From Thermococcus sp. (GTDB taxonomy: Archaea > Methanobacteriota_B > Thermococci > Thermococcales > Thermococcaceae), in assembly GCF_027023865.1 (NCBI RefSeq), contig NZ_JALVUC010000019.1, forward strand, positions 108,486 through 172,485: a stretch of DNA of 64,000 nt, in the 5' to 3' direction. Positions 46,024 to 54,073 of this stretch are shown here, piece by piece. Numbering within the stretch: the stretch's first letter is position 1; each line of letters opens with the position of its first letter. The notes beneath the pieces were generated by a model that was given only the letters and a program-made list of their open reading frames with translations, was not told where the DNA came from and ran no database searches. The translations under genes were made by a program, and so were the position numbers.

Positions 46024-46143
46024 GCTCACCACCGTCCCTTTTTAGGCTAGGAGATATTTAAACCTTTGTCAAAGTTCAAGTGTGGGCTTTACTTTGGATA
46101 TTTTGTCCAGAAGCCTTTTTAACCATAGGATTTACCCCAAGAC

Positions 46144-46809
46144 ATGCTGAGGTTCCCACACGACACCCACACCCACACGGTTTACTCAGACGGGAGCGGC
46201 GCGATAGCCGACAACATCGCTATCGCCGAGGATAGAGGACTAAAACTTCTCGCGATAACCGACCACAGCCACTACCTCGGGCCTAAAACCCTAAACCGCT
46301 ACGTCCGGGAGGTTAGGCACTGGGCTGAGGATTCGGAGGTCAGGGTCCTGGTTGGCGTTGAGGGCAACATCACGGTCGACGGCGTTGACGTTCCGGACTG
46401 GATGGCAAAGAAGCTGGACTTTATTATAGCGAGCGTCCACGAGTGGCTCGAAACGCCGGAAGAATACCTTGAACTCGTAAAGGCAGCCCTGATGGATGAA
46501 AACGTCGATGTGATCGGTCATTTCGGTGCCAACTTCCTCTACATCGGCTTTCCAGGGACGGACGAACTTCAGGAGATCTTTGAGCTTGCGGAAGCCAACG
46601 GAAAGGCCTTTGAGATCAGCTCCCGCTACCGCGTCCCGGACGTCGGGTTCGTGAGGGAGTGCATACAGCGCGGAATAAAGCTTACCTTCGCGAGTGATGC
46701 TCACAATCCCAGAAGTGTTGGAAACGTGGAATGGAGCGAGAAGGCCTTTTTAAAGGCAGGTGGAGAAAAGGGGGATTTGCTCTTCGGGGAATTTTGTGAG
46801 GGCTTATGA
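46144..46809 (+). CDS. PHP-family metal-dependent hydrolase
   Basis: A 221-residue PHP-domain protein, a family with a trinuclear metal site acting on phosphate esters. Metal ligands are HDTHTHTVYSDG, ITDHSHYLG, a glutamate in VGVEGNI, SVHEW, IGHFG and SDAHNP. This is the stand-alone YcdX/histidinol-phosphatase-like form; the substrate is unknown. ATG 46144 follows no strong ribosome site, and TTTTTAACC upstream suggests a nearly leaderless mRNA. Confidence 0.88.
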   Translation: MLRFPHDTHTHTVYSDGSGAIADNIAIAEDRGLKLLAITDHSHYLGPKTLNRYVREVRHWAEDSEVRVLVGVEGNITVDGVDVPDWMAKKLDFIIASVHEWLETPEEYLELVKAALMDENVDVIGHFGANFLYIGFPGTDELQEIFELAEANGKAFEISSRYRVPDVGFVRECIQRGIKLTFASDAHNPRSVGNVEWSEKAFLKAGGEKGDLLFGEFCEGL

Positions 46810-46837
46810 TACGGGTAGAACAGCTTCAACGACTGCA

Positions 46838-46942
46838 TTTCAATTCTCCTAGAGTCTTATTATCCGGGGGGACGTTCCGTCCCCCACACCCCCTCAAATC
46901 CATTCCATCAGAGGTATACATCTCCTAGAGTCTTATTGCAAC
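46838..46942 (-). CRISPR. Collapsed two-repeat CRISPR locus
   Basis: Two copies of a Thermococcales CRISPR repeat are present, read on the minus strand as GTTGCAATAAGACTCTAGG...AATTGAAA. The leader-side copy (46914-46942) is intact at its 5' end but its last seven bases are changed. The far copy (46838-46866) is intact at its 3' end but its first five bases read CGGAT instead of GTTGC. About 47 bases separate them, more than a normal ~37-nt spacer. They contain a perfect 8-bp hairpin, GGGGGACG-TTC-CGTCCCCC (46867-46885). No cas gene is in the window. The locus is probably inactive. Confidence 0.75.
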
Positions 46943-47146
46943 GTTTTAAAACAGGAAATAGTGGCATTCAGGCGATTTTCGTTCCCCACATCACTATTCG
47001 AAAAAAATTTCGTTATGGATTTTTTGATAATCTGTAACACTTCGTTTGATAATAACAAACTGTAATTAAAAACTTCCAAAGGGAAAATAGCAGATGAAAC
47101 CACGAAAAAAATTTCCAAAACGCTTAAAATCCTAAAAACAGAAGAC
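46943..47146 (-). promoter_or_regulatory. CRISPR leader
   Basis: About 200 bp of strongly AT-rich sequence, with runs such as GAAATTTTTTTCG, lies directly upstream (minus-strand sense) of the leader-side repeat and ends at the Maf gene stop. Composition, position and orientation match leaders of Thermococcales arrays. No gene is supported here; the one open frame is low-complexity. Confidence 0.6.
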
Positions 47147-47716
47147 TTAACGTGATAGAACCTCAAAACCCATTTCTCTAAGCTTCCAGACTATTTCAAG
47201 GGGAAAACCAACGACGTTATAGTAATCGCCCTTTATCCACTCAACGAAGAGGCCAGCCTTCCCCTGTATGCCGTAGGCCCCTGCCTTGTCCATTGGCTCT
47301 CCAGTGGCTATGTATGCCCGTATCAACCCCTCGTCAAGCTCGCGGAACTTGACCTCTGTAACGGCCTTCCCGCAGTGTTCTTCACCCTTATGGATTATGC
47401 AGTAACCTGTCGTGACCCTATGTATCCTCCCGCTGAGGAGTTTGAGCATTTTAAAGGCAATTCCCTCGGTTTTTGGCTTGCCCAAGATTCGGCCGTCTAT
47501 GCTTACCACGGTGTCAGCACCTATCACCGTAGAATCAGGGAAAACGCGGGAGTAAACCTTCCTCGCCTTTCTCCGCGCCAGTTCTAGGACGTATTCGGCA
47601 GGCTCGCTCAGGGAGCACCCCTCACTAGCTCCGCTCGGCACGACCTCAAACTCGGGAATAAAATGGGAGAGTACCTCTCGTCTCCTCGGGCTGGAGGAGG
47701 CGAGGATTAAAGACAT
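47147..47716 (-). CDS. Maf-family nucleotide pyrophosphatase
   Basis: Maf proteins hydrolyse non-canonical or methylated nucleoside triphosphates. The 189-residue protein has the N-terminal LASSSPRRREVL loop, GADTVVSIDGRILGKP, a KA(V)TEVKFREL segment and DKAGAYGIQGKAGLFVEWIKGDYYNVVG. ATG 47716 overlaps the upstream stop as ATGA. Its stop end faces the CRISPR leader. Confidence 0.93.
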   Translation of the reverse strand: MSLILASSSPRRREVLSHFIPEFEVVPSGASEGCSLSEPAEYVLELARRKARKVYSRVFPDSTVIGADTVVSIDGRILGKPKTEGIAFKMLKLLSGRIHRVTTGYCIIHKGEEHCGKAVTEVKFRELDEGLIRAYIATGEPMDKAGAYGIQGKAGLFVEWIKGDYYNVVGFPLEIVWKLREMGFEVLSR

Positions 47717-48084
47717 CAGGTTAAGCACCCCTCAATTTCCCTGACGACCTCTTCAACGTCCCTCTCGAACTCAAAAACACTACGAAGGTTCCCGCTAATT
47801 TTTGGACAGTCACTCCCCATCCTTCTGAGCTTCGTATGGACAATGGCCTTCTTTCCATCCTTTTCCAGTGTATACTTCCTGTAAACAACGTCACAGTCGT
47901 CGCCCTCAGGAGTATCGGTGGAAACGTTGAAACGTGCCTTTAGAACCCTGTCGATGCCGTTGAGTATCTCCATCGCTATATCGTAGCTCCTGTCCTCTAT
48001 AACCATCGGAACGCAGATGTGCTCCAGGTTGTGTTTGTCAAACTTGTGAAATGTCTCCGGCATTATGATAACATCATACCTCAT
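47716..48084 (-). CDS. Conserved protein of unknown function coupled to Maf
   Basis: A 122-residue soluble protein. It has four cysteines (HICVPM, DDCDVV, SDCPK, GCLT) and no known motif. ATG 48084 is preceded by GGTGGTTGCG. It ends in the ATGA overlap with maf, so the products are probably needed together. Function unknown. Confidence 0.7.
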   Translation of the reverse strand: MRYDVIIMPETFHKFDKHNLEHICVPMVIEDRSYDIAMEILNGIDRVLKARFNVSTDTPEGDDCDVVYRKYTLEKDGKKAIVHTKLRRMGSDCPKISGNLRSVFEFERDVEEVVREIEGCLT

Positions 48085-48130
48085 CGCAACCACCAGTGAG
48101 AAATAGGTGGGAGGGTTAAAAAGTTGTCCT

Positions 48131-48349
48131 TCATTCTCCTGAACTTTTAAGGTTCGATTCCAGCCCTTCTACCTTCTCCCCCAGCCTTTCCAGCTCCGCT
48201 GAAATTGCAAGCAGGAGAAACGCGAGGATGAGAAGGGCCAGCCAGAGCATGATAATCCCCGTTGCCCTGTATTCAAAAGTGCTGTAGGCCAGGAGGGCGG
48301 CGGCGATTAGGATGGTGAACAGGGCAGAGAAATCCTCAACGAGCCTCAT
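48131..48349 (-). CDS. Small two-segment membrane protein
   Basis: A 72-residue protein with two hydrophobic segments (FTILIAAALLAYSTF and GIIMLWLALLILAFLLLAI) and a charged helical tail (ELERLGEKVEGLES). No family recognised. ATG 48349 follows GGGGTGAATAG. It stands between an AT-rich gap and the gene above. Confidence 0.65.
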   Translation of the reverse strand: MRLVEDFSALFTILIAAALLAYSTFEYRATGIIMLWLALLILAFLLLAISAELERLGEKVEGLESNLKSSGE

Positions 48350-48432
48350 CTATTCACCCCCAATTATCAAAGACAGGCCATTCTTTACCATTAGAAGAAA
48401 AAATAAGAGAAATCATAAAAAGTTTTCTACCC

Positions 48433-50241
48433 TCAGGTGCTCGCCCATATCTGTATACCTGCATCGATGAGCCTTTTGAGTTCCTTCCCAATAGGAGTGC
48501 TCTTGCCCACCTTAACGAGACCCTTCTTGCTCGGCGTTGCCGTGAAGATGTACTGTTCGCCACCGTAGAATTTCAGCGGCTTCTTCGCGTAATCCGGAGA
48601 GACGCGGAGCGCTATCGTTTTCTTCTTCTCCTCGACCTCAACGGCAACCTTCTCCTTCGGCTTCGCTTCCTCGCGCTCGGCGAAGCTCTTGACATCGATA
48701 CTTATGCCAATCTTCTTCTCAAGGTCAGTGATACGCTTGCCCTTCTTGCCGATTATCGCCGGGATGTCGAACTCATCCGCGTAGATAACCGCCTTGTGCG
48801 GACTCGTTATCTCAACCTCAGTGTAGAGATCAGGCAGAAACTTCTTTATCTCCTGCTTAAGCCTCCTCTCAGCGAGCTTCAAAGCGGGAGCCTTCTCCTC
48901 CTTCCTGACCGGGACGACGCTGACCTCTTCACCGTAGGTGTAAATCTCGTACTCAAGCTCGCCGGTCTCGAAATCACGAACCTCTATAACGGGCCTCGCT
49001 AAATCATCCTCCTTCATGCCGTTCGGCACCTTGACGAGGTACTCCAGCGTCAGAACCTTCTCAACACCGCCGGCCTTGATGAAGATGACCGTATCGATTA
49101 TCTGCGGTATCATTCCAAGCTCGACCCTACCTATAAAACGCTGAACCGCGTCTATCGGCTTCGTCGCGTGGACGACGCCGACCATTCCCACTCCAGCCAT
49201 GCGAAGGTCTGCATAGATCTTGAAGTCGCTGGTCTTCCTCATCTCATCGAATATCGTGTAATCGGGCCTGACTAGGAGGAGTATGTCTCCTGTCAGCTCC
49301 ATCCTACCGTTCAAAGCGGTGTACTGTGTTATCTCTTTACCCACCTGGAGGTCGCGCGGCTTCTCCATGGTCTTTACGACTTTACCCATAGAGGCGTACC
49401 ACTCAGCTAAAGCCTGCGCAAAGGTGGTTTTTCCTTCACCAGGGGCACCGGAAATGAGAATTCCTTGTGCTCTATCCTTAAGGCGCTCTAAAAGATTGTC
49501 ACCAAGTTCATAGTCCTCTATGCCTAACTTTATAACCGGCCTCACCGCGGTTATTTCTATTCTATCCGAAAAGGGCGGCTTCGCTATGACTATACGATGA
49601 TTCCTGAGCTGAACAACAGTCGCCCCAGGCTCGTCCATCTCGATGAAACTCTCCGGATCGCGTCTCGCGCGCTCGACTATATCATCGGCTATCTCGTGGA
49701 GTTCTTCATCCGTTAGAACCTCGTCCCTGATCGGAACGAACTTCCAGTTTCCGGGCTTTCCCTTCTTGGCAAAGGGCCTTAAACCTCCCTTCAGATGAAC
49801 GCTCATCGTGGTCTCGTCGAAGAAGTCCTCGAGGCGGTGTCTCGGCTCTTTCTTAGCGGTGAGGTAGACAACCTCTATCCCCTTCGCTATCGCAACGTCT
49901 CTCTGCACCCCATCGCCGGTTACAAGGGTGGCTCCAAGCTCCCTCGCCGTCTCACGGACCATGTGGTCTATCTCACCGGCCTTAGCTCGTCTAATCTGCC
50001 ACTGCTCAGGCCTCCCGCCGTAAAACTCAAATAGGATTCTTCCCTCGTCTGCCATTTTCCTGAGTTTCTTAAGTTCCTCAAGGCCTGTGTGTCCTATCGC
50101 CTTCCCCTCGTTGGCCTGATGCTCTATCTCCGCTACGACAGCATCGGGGATGACGACCTTGACCTTCTCGTTGAACGTTGAGAGGAACTGCGTCAGGCGA
50201 CCGTCAACTATCACGCTAGTATCAGCAACGAACACTCTCAT
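48433..50241 (-). CDS. PIN domain-VirB11-like ATPase-KH domain protein
   Basis: A 602-residue fusion. Residues 1-140 form a PIN nuclease (VFVADTSVIVDGR, Asp 7; VVAEIEHQA; LVTGDGVQRD with conserved acids). The middle is a PilT/VirB11-type ATPase (Walker A ISGAPGEGKTT, DYTIFDEMRKTSDF as Walker B/Asp box, VHATKPIDAV). A KH domain with the IIGKKGKRI loop comes near residue 510, followed by a ~60-residue tail. The combination is known across Euryarchaea and suggests RNA processing; the target is unknown. ATG 50241 follows GGGTGAGAAGA. Confidence 0.9.
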   Translation of the reverse strand: MRVFVADTSVIVDGRLTQFLSTFNEKVKVVIPDAVVAEIEHQANEGKAIGHTGLEELKKLRKMADEGRILFEFYGGRPEQWQIRRAKAGEIDHMVRETARELGATLVTGDGVQRDVAIAKGIEVVYLTAKKEPRHRLEDFFDETTMSVHLKGGLRPFAKKGKPGNWKFVPIRDEVLTDEELHEIADDIVERARRDPESFIEMDEPGATVVQLRNHRIVIAKPPFSDRIEITAVRPVIKLGIEDYELGDNLLERLKDRAQGILISGAPGEGKTTFAQALAEWYASMGKVVKTMEKPRDLQVGKEITQYTALNGRMELTGDILLLVRPDYTIFDEMRKTSDFKIYADLRMAGVGMVGVVHATKPIDAVQRFIGRVELGMIPQIIDTVIFIKAGGVEKVLTLEYLVKVPNGMKEDDLARPVIEVRDFETGELEYEIYTYGEEVSVVPVRKEEKAPALKLAERRLKQEIKKFLPDLYTEVEITSPHKAVIYADEFDIPAIIGKKGKRITDLEKKIGISIDVKSFAEREEAKPKEKVAVEVEEKKKTIALRVSPDYAKKPLKFYGGEQYIFTATPSKKGLVKVGKSTPIGKELKRLIDAGIQIWAST

Positions 50242-50322
50242 TCTTCTCACCCCTTCATCCGGACAGCCCTCTGACTAAAGGTTCATAAAGGTTTATGCCG
50301 TAGGATTTAGAGGGAGATACGA

Positions 50323-51060
50323 ATGGGCAGGCTCATATCGGTTGCCTCAGGCAAAGGGGGGACCGGAAAGACGACCACCACCGCAAACCTCTCAATAGCT
50401 CTCGGGAAGATGGGCCACAAGGTCTGCGCCGTCGATGCCGACCTCACCATGGCCAACCTGAGCCTCGTAATGGGAATAGACGACGCCTACACAACGATAC
50501 ATGATGTACTAGCAGGAAAGGCCGGGATAAACGACGCAATTTACGCGACCACCTACGAGAACGTTTATCTGATCCCAGCGGCAATAGACTGGGAGCACGT
50601 CATAAGGGCCGACCCGAGGGGCCTGCCCGGGACGATAAAGGCTCTCAAGGACGCCTTTGACTTCGTGATAATCGACTGCCCTGCCGGCCTACAGATGGAC
50701 GCGATGAACGCTATGCTGAGCGGAGAGGAGGTTCTGCTCGTCACCAACCCGGAGATCTCGTGCATAACGGACACGATGAAGGTCGGAATAGTCCTAAAGA
50801 GGGCCGGATTAGCTGTTCTCGGATTCATCCTGAACCGCTACGGGAGGAGCGACAACGACATACCGCCGGATGTGGCGGAGGAGGTTATGGAGGTTCCCCT
50901 TCTAGAGGTCATCCCCGAGGATCCGTCCGTCAGAGAAGCGACCCTTGAGGGTGTTCCAGTCGTTGAATACAGGTCAAACTCCGATGGAGCAAAGGCCTTC
51001 ATGGAGCTGGCCGAGAGGATAACGCGCATAGCCGGCTTCAAGGCAAGAGTGATGGGTTAG
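50323..51060 (+). CDS. MinD/ParA-family ATPase
   Basis: A 245-residue deviant Walker ATPase: GKGGTGKTT at 10-18, VDADLTMANLS as switch, VIIDCPAGLQ as Walker B, and a C-terminal amphipathic-type helix (FMELAERITRIAGFKARV) that could contact membranes as in MinD. Archaea have several such proteins with roles in chromosome or protein positioning. ATG 50323; the divergent PIN-ATPase gene starts 82 bp away. Confidence 0.9.
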   Translation: MGRLISVASGKGGTGKTTTTANLSIALGKMGHKVCAVDADLTMANLSLVMGIDDAYTTIHDVLAGKAGINDAIYATTYENVYLIPAAIDWEHVIRADPRGLPGTIKALKDAFDFVIIDCPAGLQMDAMNAMLSGEEVLLVTNPEISCITDTMKVGIVLKRAGLAVLGFILNRYGRSDNDIPPDVAEEVMEVPLLEVIPEDPSVREATLEGVPVVEYRSNSDGAKAFMELAERITRIAGFKARVMG

Positions 51061-51109
51061 TGTTCCGAGGGATAGGGGAGGGTTCAGGAGTCCAATCCTC
51101 TCCAGCTCA

Positions 51110-51127
51110 TCTGAACAAACGTTCAGA
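51110..51127. repeat. Inverted repeat upstream of asnB
   Basis: TCTGAAC-AAAC-GTTCAGA, a perfect 7-bp inverted repeat with a 4-nt loop, lies in the 151-bp gap between the MinD-like gene and asnB. It has no T-run after it, so it is more likely an operator or an RNA hairpin than a terminator. No second copy noticed. Confidence 0.35.
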
Positions 51128-51211
51128 GAAACCCCCTTTCTCTCGTAACCACACCATCGCGAAAGGGAGAAGTCTTTTCTTCCCCGAGGCAAAGCCCTAT
51201 CGGTGAAAAGG

Positions 51212-52654
51212 ATGTGTCTTATAGCGGGAGGAATCGGCTCAAATCTCAGGGAAAAATTCATCACCATGATTAACGCCGGAAAACATCGCGGCCCTGATAG
51301 CTTCGGTGTTTGGACTGATAAAGGTGTGCTCAAATCAGATGACTTTTCAGAGGTTTCTGAGATACCCAAGGGGGGTATTGGCCTTATCCAGTGCAGGTTG
51401 GCCATGACAGGTTCGAAGACCTTCACACAGCCCTTCATCAACGAGTTCGCCCTTACTCACAACGGAGAGGTATACAACCACCGTGAGCTTCGTGACTGGC
51501 TAGAGGGTAGGGGGGTCTCCTTTGAGAGTGACGTGGACAGTGAGGTGATTCTCGGACTCATAGAGCACCTCCTCGGGGAGGGCCTCAAGATTGAGGAGGC
51601 AGTGAGAAGAGCTATGTCGATGCTTGAGGGCGACTACGCGGTCGCTCTCTCGGACGGGGAAAGTATATACCTCTTCCGCGACCCAGTTGGGGTCAGGCCG
51701 CTCTACTACTCCCCCAGCGGTTTTTTTGCGAGCGAGAAGAAAGTTCTATGGGCGATAGGGGAGGACGCCATACCTGTAAACCCGGGAGAACTAGTCACAT
51801 TATCCAAAGAAGGGGTTAAGATCAGGAGGGTCTTCTCGCTTGAGAATCTGAGGAGGAAGCCCTTAACGGGAGAGCGCGCCGTCAATGCAGTTCTTAGGGC
51901 TTTGAACTGCACTGTTAAACACCGCATTGGGAGGAAAACAGGAATCCTCTTCTCGGGTGGACTCGACAGCTCACTCGTTGCACTTCTCGCATCAAAGTAC
52001 TCCCAAGTTATCCTCTACACTGCCGGAGCAGAGGGAAGCCCTGACCTTGAGTGGGCGAGGAAGGCCGCCGAGACCCTCGGACTGCCCCTCAGGGAGTATA
52101 TCTTCGACCTTGAGGAAGTTAAAGAGGTCGTTCCAAAGGTAACCTTTGCCATGGAAGAACCAAACCCAATGAACCTCGCAATAGGCATCCCACTCTACTT
52201 CGCCACTAGAACTGCGGGAGGAGAAGGGACAAAGGTTCTCCTAAGTGGCCAGGGAGCGGACGAGCTCTTCGGCGGCTACGCAAAGTACCTTGAAAGGCCG
52301 GAGCTGATGGACGAAGATCTGCGGGAGCTTGCCGAGAGGAATCTTGCAAGGGACGATAAGATAGAGATGCTCAACTCGGTCGAGGGACGCTTTCCATTCC
52401 TGGGTCTTCCGGTCGTTTCGGCCGCAATCAACATCCCGGTAGAACGTAAAATCGAAGATGGCGTTAAGAAGATGATCCTTAGAAAAGCCGCTGTCAAAGC
52501 CGGTCTGCCGGAAGATCTCGCCATGAGGGAGAAGAAGGCCGCACAGTATGGGAGTAACAGCCAGAAGCTTCTCAAAAAGCTCGCAAGGAGGGAAGGACTG
52601 ACCTTGCGTGAATACGCTGAAAAGGCCTTTCAGGAGGTATTTAAACGGGACTAA
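51212..52654 (+). CDS. asnB: Asparagine synthetase (glutamine-hydrolysing)
   Basis: It makes asparagine from aspartate with glutamine as ammonia donor. The 480-residue protein starts MCLIAGG, so after Met removal Cys 2 is the glutaminase nucleophile. The Ntn domain shows HRGPDSFG, RLAMTGS and NGEVYNH. The synthetase domain has the PP-loop FSGGLDSS and SGQGADELFGGYAKYLE. ATG 51212 is three codons inside the open frame and is required for Cys 2. It is monocistronic. Confidence 0.95.
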   Translation: MCLIAGGIGSNLREKFITMINAGKHRGPDSFGVWTDKGVLKSDDFSEVSEIPKGGIGLIQCRLAMTGSKTFTQPFINEFALTHNGEVYNHRELRDWLEGRGVSFESDVDSEVILGLIEHLLGEGLKIEEAVRRAMSMLEGDYAVALSDGESIYLFRDPVGVRPLYYSPSGFFASEKKVLWAIGEDAIPVNPGELVTLSKEGVKIRRVFSLENLRRKPLTGERAVNAVLRALNCTVKHRIGRKTGILFSGGLDSSLVALLASKYSQVILYTAGAEGSPDLEWARKAAETLGLPLREYIFDLEEVKEVVPKVTFAMEEPNPMNLAIGIPLYFATRTAGGEGTKVLLSGQGADELFGGYAKYLERPELMDEDLRELAERNLARDDKIEMLNSVEGRFPFLGLPVVSAAINIPVERKIEDGVKKMILRKAAVKAGLPEDLAMREKKAAQYGSNSQKLLKKLARREGLTLREYAEKAFQEVFKRD

Positions 52655-52794
52655 ACTCTCCTGAACATTGTTTAATGATCCGGCCCTCCAAGGAGGTTTC
52701 CAACATTTTCTGCTGACCAGGCAGGGAACGAAGACAAACGGTTTCGTGAAAAAGGCTTAAATGGACTCCTTCCAAGAGAGAAACGGTGGAAGAG

Positions 52795-54036
52795 ATGTGG
52801 AGGTGGATCATAGTAGGATTTATAATGTTCATCATGCTCACCCCGGTTCTCGGTTCACAGACCTACGTGGGAGCAACAAGCGATGGACTGGTCATTCTAA
52901 CCACGAACAATGAGGCCGATCTGGCGGTTGCCTACAATGTGGCTGCCCTTCTAAATGCGAAGGTTATCGTCAGTCCCTGGGGGACCTACGACCCGAAGGT
53001 GAGCGCTGAAATCCTGAGCGCTAGACCGGATAGGGTGATAATAATTGGCGGCCCAGTGGCGGTTCCGGAGGACTACACCGCGGATCTGAGTGGTTTCGGA
53101 ATCTCCTACGAACGCTGGTATGGTGAAACAAGATATGGGACGAACCTACAAGTGGTCGAACATCTCCGGGAGGAGTTTCCAGAGGTTCTCAACGACGTTA
53201 GAACGGTTGTCGTGATAAACGGACGCGACGGACTCGCACTCAAGAGTTACACAGATGAGTTGCTGATCGGAACAGGAGCACCATCCCTCCTCATCCTAAC
53301 GGGCTCAGGAAAAGTTGAGGAGACGATGAAAGCCCTTGATGAACTTGGAAAAATCGAGAAACTAGTCTATCTAGGCACCACGAAAAATGGAAAACCCCTC
53401 CTCCCTCTGAACAAAGAATGGCTGAGCGACTTCGCGAGGGGTCGCTTTGGAAGCCAGTTAGCGGTTGAGGAGAAAGCCATCTCACCCGGCCCCATCGAAC
53501 TGGGGGAGCTGATTGAGGAGGTCAGCAACAAAACCTCGGAGGCCGGGAAACTCCTGGACGGTCTTCAGATTCCATCCGCCCGGAAGAGGCTTCAGGATGC
53601 AAAGAGCTTTTTGAAGATGGCCATGGACGCCTACAGCTTGGGTGACTACTACCGCGCCTACGAAATGATAATGAGAGCTAGCTGGAACGCCGACTTCGTT
53701 ATAGCCAGCGCTTATAGGGAGATGATGACCGTTTACCAGGGCTCGGCAGCACTGATGCTCAGGAGAAAGCTCACCCGCTTCCAGGTTATGGTCGAGTTTC
53801 TGAAGATGCAGGGTTACAACGTGAGCGATGCGGAGGCACTCCTTCAGCAGGCACTCAACGCCCTCAACCAGGGAAACTACTCGGAGGTTCTCAACGATCT
53901 GCTGCCACAGATAAAAAGAGAATTGGCCATGGAAGTACGCATGGGGCGTGTAAAGTTAAGGCACGCTGAGAACGGAGTCCCCAGTGGATCAAACGGCCAT
54001 GGATCCTCACACGGGGGACGGAACGGGAGGCCGTAA
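52795..54036 (+). CDS. Secreted protein with cell-wall-binding repeat 2-type domain
   Basis: A 413-residue exported protein. A signal segment (IIVGFIMFIMLTPVLG) precedes an N-terminal domain with motifs DRVIIIGGPVAVPEDY and YERWYGETRYGTNLQVVEHL, typical of CW_binding_2 (PF04122-like). The second half is helical and charged, with two repeated-looking helical hairpins (LLDGLQIPSARKRLQDAK; ALLQQALNALNQGNYSEVL), and it ends in a Gly/Ser/His-rich tail. In archaea such proteins sit on the cell surface. ATG 52795 follows GGTGGAAGAG. It precedes a glycosyltransferase. Confidence 0.75.
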   Translation: MWRWIIVGFIMFIMLTPVLGSQTYVGATSDGLVILTTNNEADLAVAYNVAALLNAKVIVSPWGTYDPKVSAEILSARPDRVIIIGGPVAVPEDYTADLSGFGISYERWYGETRYGTNLQVVEHLREEFPEVLNDVRTVVVINGRDGLALKSYTDELLIGTGAPSLLILTGSGKVEETMKALDELGKIEKLVYLGTTKNGKPLLPLNKEWLSDFARGRFGSQLAVEEKAISPGPIELGELIEEVSNKTSEAGKLLDGLQIPSARKRLQDAKSFLKMAMDAYSLGDYYRAYEMIMRASWNADFVIASAYREMMTVYQGSAALMLRRKLTRFQVMVEFLKMQGYNVSDAEALLQQALNALNQGNYSEVLNDLLPQIKRELAMEVRMGRVKLRHAENGVPSGSNGHGSSHGGRNGRP

Positions 54037-54073
54037 CCCTTTTTAATGCCCTTCCCTATTTTTCCCGGTGAAA

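Noticed and set aside
46933-47166. A 77-codon open frame on the minus strand over the AT-rich gap
   Set aside because: Low-complexity composition and full overlap with the CRISPR leader and repeat; no ribosome site.
48145-48170. GGTTCGATTCC, like a tRNA T-loop
   Set aside because: It lies inside the small membrane protein gene and there is no acceptor stem or anticodon arm around it. No tRNA gene was found in the window.
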